Below, piece by piece: positions 46,720-58,704 of a stretch of 64,000 bases of DNA. This DNA comes from Osmia lignaria lignaria (taxonomy: Eukaryota > Arthropoda > Insecta > Hymenoptera > Megachilidae). Under the pieces are notes generated by a model. The model searched no databases and was not told where the DNA came from. It worked only from the letters and a program-made list of their open reading frames with translations. Positions within the stretch are counted from its first letter, which is position 1. The number at the start of each line of letters is the position of its first letter. The position numbers and the translations under genes are program-made. The stretch covers positions 10,811,888-10,875,887 of the forward strand of contig NC_135042.1 in NCBI RefSeq assembly GCF_051020975.1. The letters run 5' to 3'.

Positions 46720-49197
46720 AAATTACCGTACACTGGACTACCGTGGAATTTTTCATTAGAAAATTGTATAATTTATTTTCATATTTAGTCGACTCAAAGC
46801 TTCCTACTTTGTTTTAGAAGAATTTCAATGTTCCATCAGTCAGTGACGGACTCGATGGTGTTTCTTTTGATAACCGTGACTAACAAACGAATTCACGATG
46901 AGTCGGGGGTCAAGCTCGATACCGAACGATAACGAGAACACTGATAATCTCGACAGCTAAGAAATAAAATCCATTGGTTGACGTCGTTCGAAAATTTTGA
47001 TTGACTGACTTCCTAGTAAATGGTAACTCAATTCAAAGATAGACTTTTCATTTATTTCGATTTTTCATCTCACGTTGCTGACACAAGTAAAAGATAAAGT
47101 AAAACTATATAAAAGGTTTTCTTTTTCTCTTCACTATTTTTCCACTATTCTATTATTTGCTAACAACCTATCCCAATTTTTCATCCATACATCGTTTTCC
47201 AGAACGCGAATAGTTGTTCAAGCGGAACAAATTTCATTGACAAATTAAACAGCAATTAATCTAGACGATTAGTCGCGATCATCGACCTTCTCAATTTTTT
47301 CTTTCCTTTTTGCTGAACACATCAAGTGTCAGTAACCGTGGGCATCGCGTTTTCTCATTAATCTCTTGGTTCATTGCTTGTTAATAGAACTCGGTACGAT
47401 TATAAATAAATGATTCTTTTTATATAGCACAATGAATGTACGTTACCTGGGTATTACCGATGACGTGAAACGGTTTATAAAGCCACGGTCCAGTTAATCG
47501 CGATTTACGAACGGGATGTGCCGACAGTTGCACGCCTCGTTAAACATACTTAATATCCGGATTATGGTGTTATAATAAGTGTTTTATTATTGGCCTCGAC
47601 ACGACTGTTTGTCGCATTAATGACGATTGAAAAATTGTCAGTAGTGAAGATCAATATATAATCGGGCAAGTTCAATGCTTATTCCGAATCACATTAATAA
47701 ACTGTAACTTTTAGAAAATCCTTTCCATTGCGATTATTATTTTGAAAGAACCGTAGATCGAGGGAATTGAAAATAAAATAAAATCAGGAATAATGAATCA
47801 GAAGCGTCGATAAGAAGTGCTTGAGAATCACACTAGACGACCAAACGATAACGATAACGGATCTGTCGAAAAAAATTGTTTGCGGAAGCCGCTTTCTAAA
47901 CGCTACTTTCATGAATCACTCGATCTCTTCGATTCCCTTTTCTCAGATCGATCAAACATCGGCTCGTCGAGCTGGCAAACAAATCTGGCGCCAGATAGGA
48001 CGAACAAGTCATCTTGATACTAAATTCATTCTTCCAATTATTCCATTGCATATATTTCAAAAATCCACGGGTTCTGGTTTTCTTCCTTTTCGTCTTCGCT
48101 GTACGTTGAATGAAAAAATCAATGAGATCGAATGCGACGCGGGAACACGATCGTGTTTCGTTCTTCGACTCGACCCAGATCGAATCGTATCGGATTTGTG
48201 GTTATTCTGATACTCTTTGCGGAGAAGAATCGAAGGTTCGATCGCCTTTAGCTGGTTACAAAAATAAGCGAAACCAGCTATGTTTGTCTGGAATCGAACC
48301 GATCCGATTTTCTTTCTACGATCCTCCAGATTAAATTTACGCACGGTTTTGTACGTAGTCAGATCGAGTGGAAGATTTGCTAATTTCCTATCGGGGTATC
48401 GTGATCGAGGATATCCAGTGAAACATCAGCGCGTAGCTTGCGCTGGTAGCCACGATCGCGTCGTACAGGAAAGCTTATCAGCAACGATGCGCTGTCGTGA
48501 TAATCCTCGAGCAGCTTTGTCTTTATCTAATCGGTCGGAAGATTGTCGCGGAGTCGAAACAAACGTCACGGGATGAATGGAAAAGTCTTGAAAAATTCAT
48601 TCGAACGTTGCTGCGCGATTGATCCTCTATAGTTGACTAATCATCCTTATTGAACACGATCTACTTCGTCGATTTTCTTCTTACTTGCCTCTGTACATTT
48701 GGAAAAATTTCTAATCCATATGCTGCATCGAAGAGAAAAATGATAATTTCCATAATTTTGCTTAAAAGTTGAAGAAACCAGATGAAACTCTAAATATTTC
48801 TCGAGTTCTTTGAGCGATAACGCACTTGTTATTGTTGGATTTGTTTTTTCTCTATTTCATCGCGTTTTACTTCGCACACTTTCAAGTACTCGGTCAGGTT
48901 ATCTACGATTAGGTAAATATGAATTCTTGGTCGAATTTGTGCGTCACCGAGATACCTCTAATCCCTGATAATCAATTTGTTATTGTATGTACCTATTATT
49001 ATTCGTGGGCAATGAACAGGTTGATAGATCACAAGTTATTGTACTCGATTCTTTGGAACAGTTACTAAATTATTGATAAGCAAAGAGGCTGATTCCGTTC
49101 GATAGCAACCTGTCTTAATAGTGTTCAAAGGCAATAATTTATTGCAATAATAGACCGTCAAATAATCCACTACGCGCAGGTAACTCATACTCTGTAG

Positions 49198-49613
49198 CAG
49201 TGTTTCCCAACCTTTTTTGTGCCATGCCCCACTTAAGCCTTTCTAAAATTGTTATGCCCTCTATGTAACGTAAACATCATTTTTAATATTCAAAAATTGA
49301 ATTGTTCACTGAAGAAACTTAAATGATAGGTTTTACAAAGTAATTACTAGAAAATTGTTGAGGAAACACAGTAAGTAGATTTTCAAAATATATAATGGAG
49401 AACTGAAATTATCAAGTAGGAAATCATTTTAATGAAAAGATTTTTCTATATTATTTTAATTATTAGTAATTATGGACGTTTACCCAGCTCGAGTAGCGAC
49501 TGAGAGTCGCCATACGATTAACTTAAACTCTGGACGAGTCCATTTTCGAATTACCACCCTTAACAATCAAATTGCGCCCCTGTGGGGTGTGGGCTCCACG
49601 TTGGGAGACACTG
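49198..49613. mobile_element. hAT-type MITE with 8-bp target duplication
   Basis: Ends cagtgtttcccaacc and gttgggagacactg are inverted repeats typical of hAT elements. The flanks are ctctgtag (49190-49197) and ctctctag (49614-49621), an 8-bp target duplication with one mismatch. No transposase. Confidence 0.85.
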
Positions 49614-51215
49614 CTCTCTAGTTTAAAATGTAACATTAAAGAAAGTTCTCTGATCTTGTAAAATTTATCATTTTCGATAATCCATACTTGCAGCACGTGG
49701 ATGAATAACTTGTAATCAATTGAATACATTTAATGAGCTCGTAAACTTGATAAAAAATCAAAATTGGATTCTTTTGCAAATCAACGCAGAAAACAAACGA
49801 TATAACAAGTGATTAAAATTAGATACGAATGATAATTAAGAAGGTTCAATGAAATGTTTGTTAATCTATAAATTCTTCAAGTTTTCTTGTACAATGTTAC
49901 AGGAGAAAAAAAGAAGTGATTAATGTGTGTTTTTAATGAAGCTTGCCAAGTGAAAGAAAAATACCCTGTTCTGGTTTAATTCTTGCGATTCATTCCCTTT
50001 AGAGTGATTAAGAAACTCCTGTATCATATATTAGAAAAAGAAAGAAATTTAAATACGAAGAATATCGGACGTTTGAAATGGCGTTTAAAAAATATGTTTT
50101 TCTATCAAAATATCGCGGATAATTGAATGAAAAATAGATCGATTAAAGGCTGGCTGGTAGTCAATTCGTTTGACGCACATTCTGTTTCTCAGGTAAAAGG
50201 TGAAATGTAACGTTTCACTGGGGAAATGACCGCACATTGCCGCATCGCGGCTGTTTCCGCTCAATATCACAAGTGCAAAGAGTTTTTTGTACTCGTGATT
50301 CAGCCCACCGTGCAGTTGGCCTTTGTCCAACTGACTGTTATTTATTTTTATGGTGATTTTTACCAACACGGGAAAAAAAATCGTTCGTCAGCCAGAACAG
50401 TTTCCTGCGAGACCGATTTTTTGACCTGGCGGTGTTTAATCAAAGTGAAACTATATAATTAAAATTTTCATTTAAACGATTATTTGAATTTTTCGATCGA
50501 ATCGTCGATTTATTTCGAGAAATATCGATATTCTTTCTACTGCACTACGCATGCGCAGACAAATAGTCTGAATATTCAAACTTTTTACGCGATCGAATTC
50601 AGAACGACGCGTTCTTGTTTTTTAATGCATACATTAAATTAAGCTCTTCTACTCGATTAGAATGTCACACTATACAGATGTGACATTATCGTTTGCATGC
50701 GTCAATTGTAATCCACCGAAAAATTTTCACGTTGATTATAATAACTCTATTAAAAGAAACGAAATAAGAATTGAAAGTCTTAAGCGCCAGAATCTTTAGC
50801 CTAATTAACGAGACTCTATGAGTAAAAGATGCAAGATAAAAGATTAAATTATTATTCAAAGTGAATTCATCTTAAAATGCACAATAAAATGCTAATAACG
50901 AAAAGTATTATATATATACCCATTTAAAAAAATTACTCTGAAATTGTTGTCCCTTTAATAATAATTAAGAAACAGATTCAAATATTCTATTTAAATTTCT
51001 TCCATTGGATTAAATGACATTCTTCCATGTTTCCTATAATACTGAATAATATAGAATAGTGGCGACTTCTGTCGTAAACCCATCACTGGTCAAAGCCCGC
51101 AGGCCTTGTTAAAGTAGTCTGCTAGTTTCAAAAGCAGCGCGCGAAACGTCGCACGCACGGAGTCGCGTGCGTTTTTGACAAATAATAACATACGATCGAT
51201 TGAATTTTCACTTAC

Positions 51216-51344
51216 CATTTGATTCCGACAATGATTCTGCTCGACTCCGCGATAACTTTCGAGTCGAAGGGTCTCGTACTGTTGCTTTTTCTTAAACGTA
51301 GAACGAGGACGTCTCAGGACCGCTATCACCACAGATGGGCCCAT
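51216..51344 (-). CDS. Candidate first coding exon with strong donor
   Basis: Reverse-strand ATG at 51344 gives 43 codons (MGPSVVIAVLRRPRSTFKKK, then QQYETLRLESYRGVEQNH) ending at ATG|GTAAGTG, a strong donor in phase 0. The region upstream (51345-51560) is GC-richer with CT repeats, as in a promoter. Its partner exon is not identified; the only convincing reverse-strand gene downstream is Rab32, whose exons accept phase 0, so it may be a distal alternative first exon. Confidence 0.4.
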
Positions 51345-52349
51345 CCGGCCATCTTGCCGTAGACCAAAACGTGTACTACACTGCGCTGGCGTATTTTGCT
51401 ACTCACCCCCTCTTTCTCTCTCTCGCTCTATCTCTTCCGATAATTGCGTAACTGACCGCGACACTTTCAGACATCCTGTCTTTCTCAGTTTTACAGGGGC
51501 GCCACCTTTCTTTATCTTTGTCTCGCACATTCGTCTTCGTGATAGCCGGCGGCGCTACGAACGCTCGGTAAATATTCAAACAATACCGATGGAAACGAGA
51601 GCGATTTGTAAACTGTTTGTCGACCCGTGATCGCGTAGAAAAAGTGGAAGTGTCTTTTGCTTTAAGCGTTTTTATCGTCTTTTTTTTAAGATCATGTTAT
51701 GTTTTAGTTTGTTGTCATGTACGAAATCGTGGTCAAATTTATGCAATGTACTGATTATCTATTAGATGGTGACTAATAAAATTGAATTAGTTATTAGTTA
51801 AATATTTGTTCGTCATTTTACTTTGACTTTTTTTAGTGAAAGTTGTAAAACAATCATTAGTGTCGGTCAGTGGTATTTGAATATCGTTTCGATCATTTGT
51901 TACAGGCGCCACCATGCAGACTTACCTAAAATTTATTTATTATTTAAGTTTCCGCTGCTTTTCGATAGAAAGCGCTAGTGCTTCCGCGTTTGTGGCGGCC
52001 GTTATCGATAAGGAAGATTGAAGATTATTCTCATCGCCACCTTTTTATAACTACATTTATTGTTCATTTGTCATTTTAAACAAATTAGAATAACTTTTGT
52101 AACTATTCATTCCTCGCCAAATTCTCCAAGCCTAAAGACGTGTCAACCTTTATATCAATATTTCCGAATATATATTTTTTCAATTGAAGCGTTGACCATT
52201 CATTTTAAATACGGAACAAGTCCACACGTTTGTGGCGGCCGGCATCGAGGTCGATAATGAAGAAAATGGCTATTAAGAAGAAATTGTCGACACCACTAAT
52301 CATTTTCGCTAATCATTTATTTTTATTAACAAAATTCATCAACTGCAAA

Positions 52350-52900
52350 GGCATGTTAACGGCTGAACTTTACCTCAGGGGCCCAAAAATTATGGCCCTT
52401 TTTCTTACCTTCTTGAAGTATTTTACGAGTAGAATCTAAAAATCCTAGTTTTAAGGCGCGGTATCCATCGGTTCAGAAGTTAGACGTGTGTAAAAATGAG
52501 GGTTTTTAGCGTATTTCACGGGTTATTTCGACGCCATATTGACTTGTAGCCTGTTGCCGTCCAATCACGTCCAATGAGTGGAGTCGCCGTCGGTAAAACA
52601 GAATTTGTAGGTAAATTAGTCTAAACTTGGCTTTCATTCGATTCCTATTATAATTGGCATTTTTTACTATTTCTAGGGCTAAGGTTAGAGTTAGGGTTAG
52701 GGTCAGGGTCAGGGTAAGGGTTAGCACCGGAGTACAGCACACCCGGTATACGCTAAAAACGCTCACTTTTACACATGTATAACTTCTGAACCAATGAATT
52801 CCGTGCCTTAAAACTAGGATTTTTAGATTCTACACGTAAAATACTTCAAGAAGGTAAAAAAAAGGCCATAATTTTTAGGCCCCTGAAGTATAGTTTACCC
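52350..52900. repeat. Inverted repeat around a TTAGGG-like block
   Basis: Left arm 52350-52510 and right arm 52749-52900 are inverted copies (each contains ccta-ttttaaggc and gaagtattttac segments in opposite orientation). Between them, 52677-52722 reads as a degenerate hexamer array (gttagagttagggttagggt followed by cagggt units). Confidence 0.75.
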
Positions 52901-53330
52901 TTTAATACTACAAGAAAGGAAAAAATAAATTTTCTCGGGCCAAGTAATGTTTTGGCTCAGAAGATACAATTTTGAGAAATTTTACTGTAAGGGTGGTCAT
53001 GTTTAAATGACAAACAAATGAACGGATAAATATGGTTCAAAAAAGGTGGCGGTAAGAATAATCTTGACAGCGTAATCTTCCTTATCGACATCGACGTCGA
53101 CCGCCACATCTTTTGCTGCTGTTGTTTGAGCCAGTTTGAGCTGGACGTTTCGTCTTGGGGTCCATCGTTGTTCCCTTTCCTGGGAGGGGTTAGGGGTCTG
53201 TCACCGGCCTCGAAGTTCCTCTTGGGGTTGTCCGCTTCTTGGGGTTCTTTCCGTCGCCTCCATCGGCCCGATACCGACGGGCAGGGAAAAAGGGGTAAGG
53301 TGAGGGAAGGGTTTATCGGTGGGTTACGGC

Positions 53331-53578
53331 AGGCCTGTCCAAGTAGGGGAATCCACTTCTGGAACACATGTTTCGGTTCCCCTTCCAACGCTGCTCCTTC
53401 AAGTAAGATGCAGTAAGATGGGACGGTTCCGACTACCGTCTCTCCGTCTTTCCTAGCGGCGGTACTGTCCTCTCGGAGAGATGTAGTCGGAACCGTCCCA
53501 TCTTATTTGAAGGAGCAGCGTTGGAAGGGGAACCGAAACATGTGTTCCAGGAGTGGATTCCCCTACTTGGACAGGCCT
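53331..53578. repeat. Long hairpin-forming inverted repeat
   Basis: Left arm 53331-53436 and right arm 53483-53578 are nearly perfect inverted copies (aggcctgtccaagtagggga at one outer end, its inverse at the other). The left arm has an extra 10-bp duplication (agtaagatgc) missing from the right. Short ctctccg/cggagag pairs extend the stem into the 46-bp loop. Confidence 0.88.
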
Positions 53579-54369
53579 AGGTTACGGGGTTAGGGTTAGA
53601 GTGGGAGGTGGGAAAGCGCAACGATTGTAACGGGGGGGCGCACGTGACACCATGTTACAATTTTAATTTTATTCTTTTTTTTAATTGCTCGATATATCCT
53701 GTATTAGAGTCAGTGCACCAGTGAAGAAAAGCCTTGGGCATTGCTCCATAATGAAAGAGTGTATCTTATTACTTTATTTAATTAATTTTAATTCAAATAG
53801 AATAATTTACAGTTTCAACACTTGATAATTGAGAGTTCTTTTTAATTGCTAACATTTTATAAAATCCAAATTCATATATAATTTTATTAGAATAAAAATT
53901 GATAATTTGCAAAATTAACCGTAATTCTTTTTTGTTTTGTTACAGATGAATTTTTTGATTTTGCCGAGTTCCTAGACATCCTGATGTCTTCTCTCTGTTA
54001 TATTTTTTTCAGGAACTATGCCTTTGAGATTCTGAAATGTACCACATTGCAAATATAATTTTACGGAAAGAATATTAATAATAATGAATGCATGGTCAAT
54101 ATCGTTTAATTATGTACTTAAATAATGCCGTAGAATATGACACTGTAGTACCAAAAACTATGTCGCGTTTGGTATCATTTTAATCAGGAGATTTTCACAA
54201 ACAAAATAAATTACAGTCAGGATTTAAAGACTGTATAAAATATTTTATTCAATACTGACAGCATTGTCAAAAAGGCATTATTTCAATGATACGTTATTTA
54301 CATTAAATGTACTCAATATATATACATTCAATAATACAAATTTACGATTTTTATAATTAAATAAATAAG

Positions 54370-57300
54370 TTAACTGCTGCTAAACCAATCAGAGCCCATT
54401 GCCCCGAAAAATGCCGCTGCTCCAGACTTGATTGACGATCCCGTTGTATCACTTTTTGTGTTTTCCTTATTTGACATTTTCTTCCGCTATATTAGTACAG
54501 ATCAAATAATATTAATTATTACCTTACTCGCACAGTTAATTCAACATAGGCACCTTACACAGCGCAAAACATAAATCACAGTATAACGTAAGAAAGCAAA
54601 GTTAATTTAATGTTAAAAAATTAGTTTGCAAAGAGAACACAACATTCACTATCGTTTCCTTACCACAATTAAATTCACGATCTTATCTGAATGCTCTGGT
54701 AATCTAACAGCATATATATCAAATAAATAGTACCAGAGAAAATGATATAAAATAATATTCGATTAAATTTTAAAGATTAAATGATATACATTAGAGATTT
54801 TCAAAAATCACATTTACCTGCGGTTTTTCTGGTAATGTAATCGTTACGAGAGGTAAATTTCTAGTCGGAGCTGTTACTGTCAATGGTGGAAACCAGGGTG
54901 CACCTGTGCACAATGCTAACACGGAAGGTAAATCTGATTTCGCACCTTCGGTATTACTGTATTCGCTTCGTGAACCCAAAATTGAATGTAGCTGTTCTAA
55001 GTGAGGTACTAAGTTACCTAGTATAAGCTAAAGCAGAGAAAAGTAATTAAAAAATAAATATCAATATAAAAAGATATTTTGCATTTATGCGTATACTCAC
55101 AAGAGATCTTTGAACACTTTTCTTTACATTGGTATAAATAAAAGGATTGAAAACATCATAATCGAATGGATCAATTTTCGACACAACACTATCGCAAGCC
55201 TTTGTTGACAAATCGGAAAGTGTTTTATTTTCACGCGGTGCCATGAGCAAAGTGGAATATTTGATATCAAATAAAACTTGAAAGGCTTGCTTTTGTGAAA
55301 GATTAACGTTATCCAATGCAGTTGCATAGTAGTTCAGTAATTCCATTGCGACATCCTCTATAATTTCATGTAAAATTCTCCTATAAATAAAAATAAAAAT
55401 TAAGAAAATTGAGATAACCGAATTTATAAGAAAATCGAAGAATAGAAGAATCTTTCTGTTTACTTTGGAAGAGTATGCGGTATTATCTTGTTCAAATCCT
55501 TATTAATGGCGGTCAAAAATTTTTGTAATTGTATGGACGGCTGATAAGGTACTAAGATCTCTGATTTTATTCTTTTACCCTCTCCAGAATCTTCTTCGAT
55601 AGTTATTTTTTCCCATTCAGAGACAACTAAGTGAATCGGAAATCCATAAAGAGGTTCTTTTGATATAAACTTCTCCCTGTGTTCGCTTATTTTATTTTTG
55701 TACATTCTAGCCCAAACTGACCACATAAAAGTACTCTCTTCTTTCAATTTATCGCAAATAGATTGCCACTTGGTATTCGTAATAGTTAATCCGGATACCT
55801 TTGAAAGGGTGAAACATTTATTTAAATTAGAGCTCAACGAGGTTAATGCCAAGAGAAACCTCGCCATCACGACGGTGTTTATATCGCGTTGACCATGCTC
55901 GGGTTTATCGTTAACACATGTACTTCTCACAAAATCCATAAAATCCTCGATCATATTACTGCTAACGGTTTGTAAATGCTCCTGGATCTCTGCACGATCA
56001 GAATACGTATCAGAAATTAAATATATGTTTGTAGATAACAGATTGTCTTTTATAGACCTTACACGTTCGGTCTCGTACAAATATTGTTCCAGGTCTGAAA
56101 GCAAAGCTTGTAAACTTATATCTAAGCTTTCACACAGTTTAAGGATGTTTGGTGAATATCCTTTAGTTTTCATTAACAATGATCTCTTGTTATCTAGTCC
56201 GCCATTCTTGGTAAGTTTTTGTGGAATGTCGCTGGGAGAATCTTTCCAAACGAACCATCGTAAATCGTGTTCGGGATAATCAAATTTCTCATTGATCACT
56301 TTGTTAAGTAACTCAGCTATGTCCGATTTTAAGACAGTTATACTTTCTATCCACTTGTCGTTTATAATACCTGATCAAATATTAAAATCACTATTATTCA
56401 CATGTTAATGATCGGAGATACATTTTTTTATGCTGTATTTCGTATTACGTACTTTTTACTCTATTTGATATTAAAGGTTGAAAAAATTCTACCCAGAATG
56501 TTATCCTTGGCAGAGAAAGCTCTGCCCATATTGAATTCCAGTTTTCAGGTAGATTAATACTAACAGCTTCTTCTCGAACATAGTATAAGCCTTTTATAGA
56601 TATCACTAGTTCCAAAAGTTTTGTAACTTCCTTATTGCAAAATTCAGCAACCCATTCAAGCCAGGATTGAATACTTTTTTGAATACGTGATATACGAAAA
56701 TTTTTGTCTGTATCCAGTTCTTTCAATTTACTATTTGCTTTATCAAAGGGGTTATAGTCTTTTATCATCGAAGGGAGAAATTCCTTTAATAATTCTTGAT
56801 CAAAATTTAATTGAGTAAGTAATGAATATAAGTTTTGATCTTGAATTTCTGTTATGTATTGTAAAATAAGACCTTCCGATTTTTCAGGTGTATCTGTAAT
56901 GAATATTTTATTCCTATATTTGGATAGAACATATTTTATCAATGTTATAAGCTCAAATGTAAATACTTACTTATAAAACATGAATATATTAAACTGATCG
57001 TTTGAATTAATATTTCAATACATAGTTTTATCTTGTTTTTAACACTATTATCATTTTCATCCGTAACAATGGTCTGAATCGTATATTTGCGCATAGATAT
57101 TAATTTTTCCAAGAGCTGTGGGAATGTTTTTCTTAATAATAACACAAGCGCAGCTAAAGAATTGGCTATACTCTGAAATAAACATCAGATCTAAAAAAAT
57201 GTAGCATACATCACACATTCAAGCGGATACCAACCTCTGCTTGTACAGTCAATGACTGCAATACATTGTTGCATTCATTAAGTATAATATTTTCGAATCT

Positions 57301-58014
57301 TTTAATTACATCCCACTGTTTAGATGCAATTAGATATTTATTTTCTAAATCATGATTTCCCTTTTCGAATAATAAATCATGATATATAAATCGTCCTATT
57401 ATATACAACTGTGATGCAAATATCAAGTTTTTGTTTTCAATGTTAGACCAAATGTATTCAGGTATGTCCATCAAAATTTTTATTTTCATAATAACTGAAT
57501 CTTCGGTTCTTTCATTGTGCCTAAGAAAATATACATACTTTATAAACTTGTATATATCAGAGGACAATATATCCTGTATGAAAAGATTATTATTACAAAT
57601 ACCTGCCATCTGTACTGTCTATAGGATCTAGCTTAAATCCAATAAGATACTTTTTCTGTAATTCTCCAAATTTGTTTTCAATGTTAATAATTCTTGAAAT
57701 AAGACGTTCTGAAGTTAATTTCATTTTCCCAATTGTATCTGCAGCTAATATAAGGTCACGGTATCTTTCTCTGAAAATGTTTATAAAATGAATATTTTAT
57801 TATTTATAAAATATGCACATACAGAAGATTAAGAACAGAAATAATAAAAAATGTCAAGTCAATGAAAGAAACTTTACCCTACTAATGTCCTAAGTTCAAT
57901 TTTTTTTCTGTCACTTTCATACTGAATCTTCTTTTGAATTTCCTCGATCTCCCTTATCGTATGCTCTTCAAATAACTTATTGATATCCAAATCTAAATAA
58001 TTTGTTGTTGTCAT
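54370..58014 (-). CDS. COG1: Conserved oligomeric Golgi complex subunit 1
   Basis: COG1 belongs to lobe A of the COG tether, which captures retrograde vesicles at the Golgi (family knowledge). Nine exons: 58014-57878, 57770-57603, 57520-57235, 57172-56971, 56893-56453, 56370-55464, 55380-55101, 55027-54818 and 54486-54370; all phases agree, giving 915 aa against about 980 in human. Diagnostic matches are VGERYRDLILAADTIGKM near residues 44-61, IPEYIW, VWKDSPSDIPQ with MKTKGYSPN, HTLPK, DPFDYDVFNPF, and a short C-terminal FFGAMGSDWFSSS. Exon 3 ends on an unusual GTTGGT donor. Several introns are under 90 bp. The start ATG lies in a compact N-terminus ending the divergent intergenic region with FAM193. 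Confidence 0.95.
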
Positions 58015-58704
58015 TCTTCTGACAATTCGTTTTTACGTATTCAGTGGCTACGGAACCAACAAGATTGGACATGCCTTTGTTACTGAAAGATGGTAAGTCA
58101 CGCTGAGCTTGAGAAACTGAGCGATGGCACCGACAGTGCCGGCATTAGGGGGGGAGGCCGCGGTCGGGCAATTGTCCAGGGCGCTAGATCTGTAGGGGGC
58201 GCCGCAGCCCGGTGTCCCTAGTATGCTAATATACCGATATTTTCTCATTGTCTCTTCTCTCTATCTACATCTCATATGTAATATTACATATATGCTATAT
58301 ATGCTGCGGCATTTATGTCTACATCTTCCCTGACGCGTTTTTTACCGCCATGATAATTTTGCTCAGGGCGCTAATAGTGGCTAAAACCAGCACTGGGCAC
58401 CGACGAAAGACTGTCATCTATACGAAAACGGCGGAAACTACTAATTGTAAGATAAATAGCTTCCGCTGCTTTTAATAGATGCTGCTAGTGTTCCCTTGTT
58501 TCGGAAAATCGGCGAAGTACGTCACCTTACGACGCAACGTTGAACCACAGGATGAATACGCGAGACGCCATATTGAGCGGTTTAGGTGTTTACGTGTTTC
58601 TGGAGTAAAACTCGTGGAAAAAGTCTGATCGATTGTCGTTTAATTTGCTTGAATTATCACTGAACGATTAAATTGGTGTAGCAGTTACACCGCGCGGTGG
58701 TAGA
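58015..58704. promoter_or_regulatory. Divergent promoter region, COG1 and FAM193
   Basis: 690 bp between two start codons facing away from each other. A GC-rich block (about 58120-58220, containing ggccgcggtcgggcaattgt) contrasts with the AT-rich surroundings and may be an inserted repeat. No defined core motif was identified. Confidence 0.5.

Larger units (their letters stand above)
44054..51215. other. Long stretch without accepted genes
   Basis: Contains three defined transposon remnants (44891-45135, 46252-46719, 49198-49613). Short ORFs at 44468-44770, 45918-46172 and 47817-48576 have no matching splice phases or family motifs. It is probably a large intron or intergenic DNA. Confidence 0.5.
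51345..54369. other. Repeat-rich region downstream of COG1
   Basis: Copies of a gtggcggccg-containing repeat lie at about 51988-52050, 52220-52300 and, inverted, 53038-53110. Two larger inverted repeats are listed separately. No gene is accepted; the reverse ORF at 52957-53388 lies inside repeats. Confidence 0.55.

Noticed and set aside
47817..48576. Several overlapping ORFs on both strands
   Set aside because: Chance open frames in a GC-richer patch; no phase-consistent exon borders or family motif.
52957..53388. Reverse 143-codon ORF
   Set aside because: Overlaps inverted repeats and has no recognisable domain or splice partner.
56940..56975. Apparent frameshift in COG1 between exons 4 and 5
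   Set aside because: A 77-nt intron (donor GTAAGT after 56971, acceptor before 56893) restores phase and removes the problem.
57520..57609. COG1 ORF start inside 57520-57609 and a 29-nt intron
   Set aside because: An 82-nt intron from 57602 to 57521 fits both phase and homology; the region in between is intronic.
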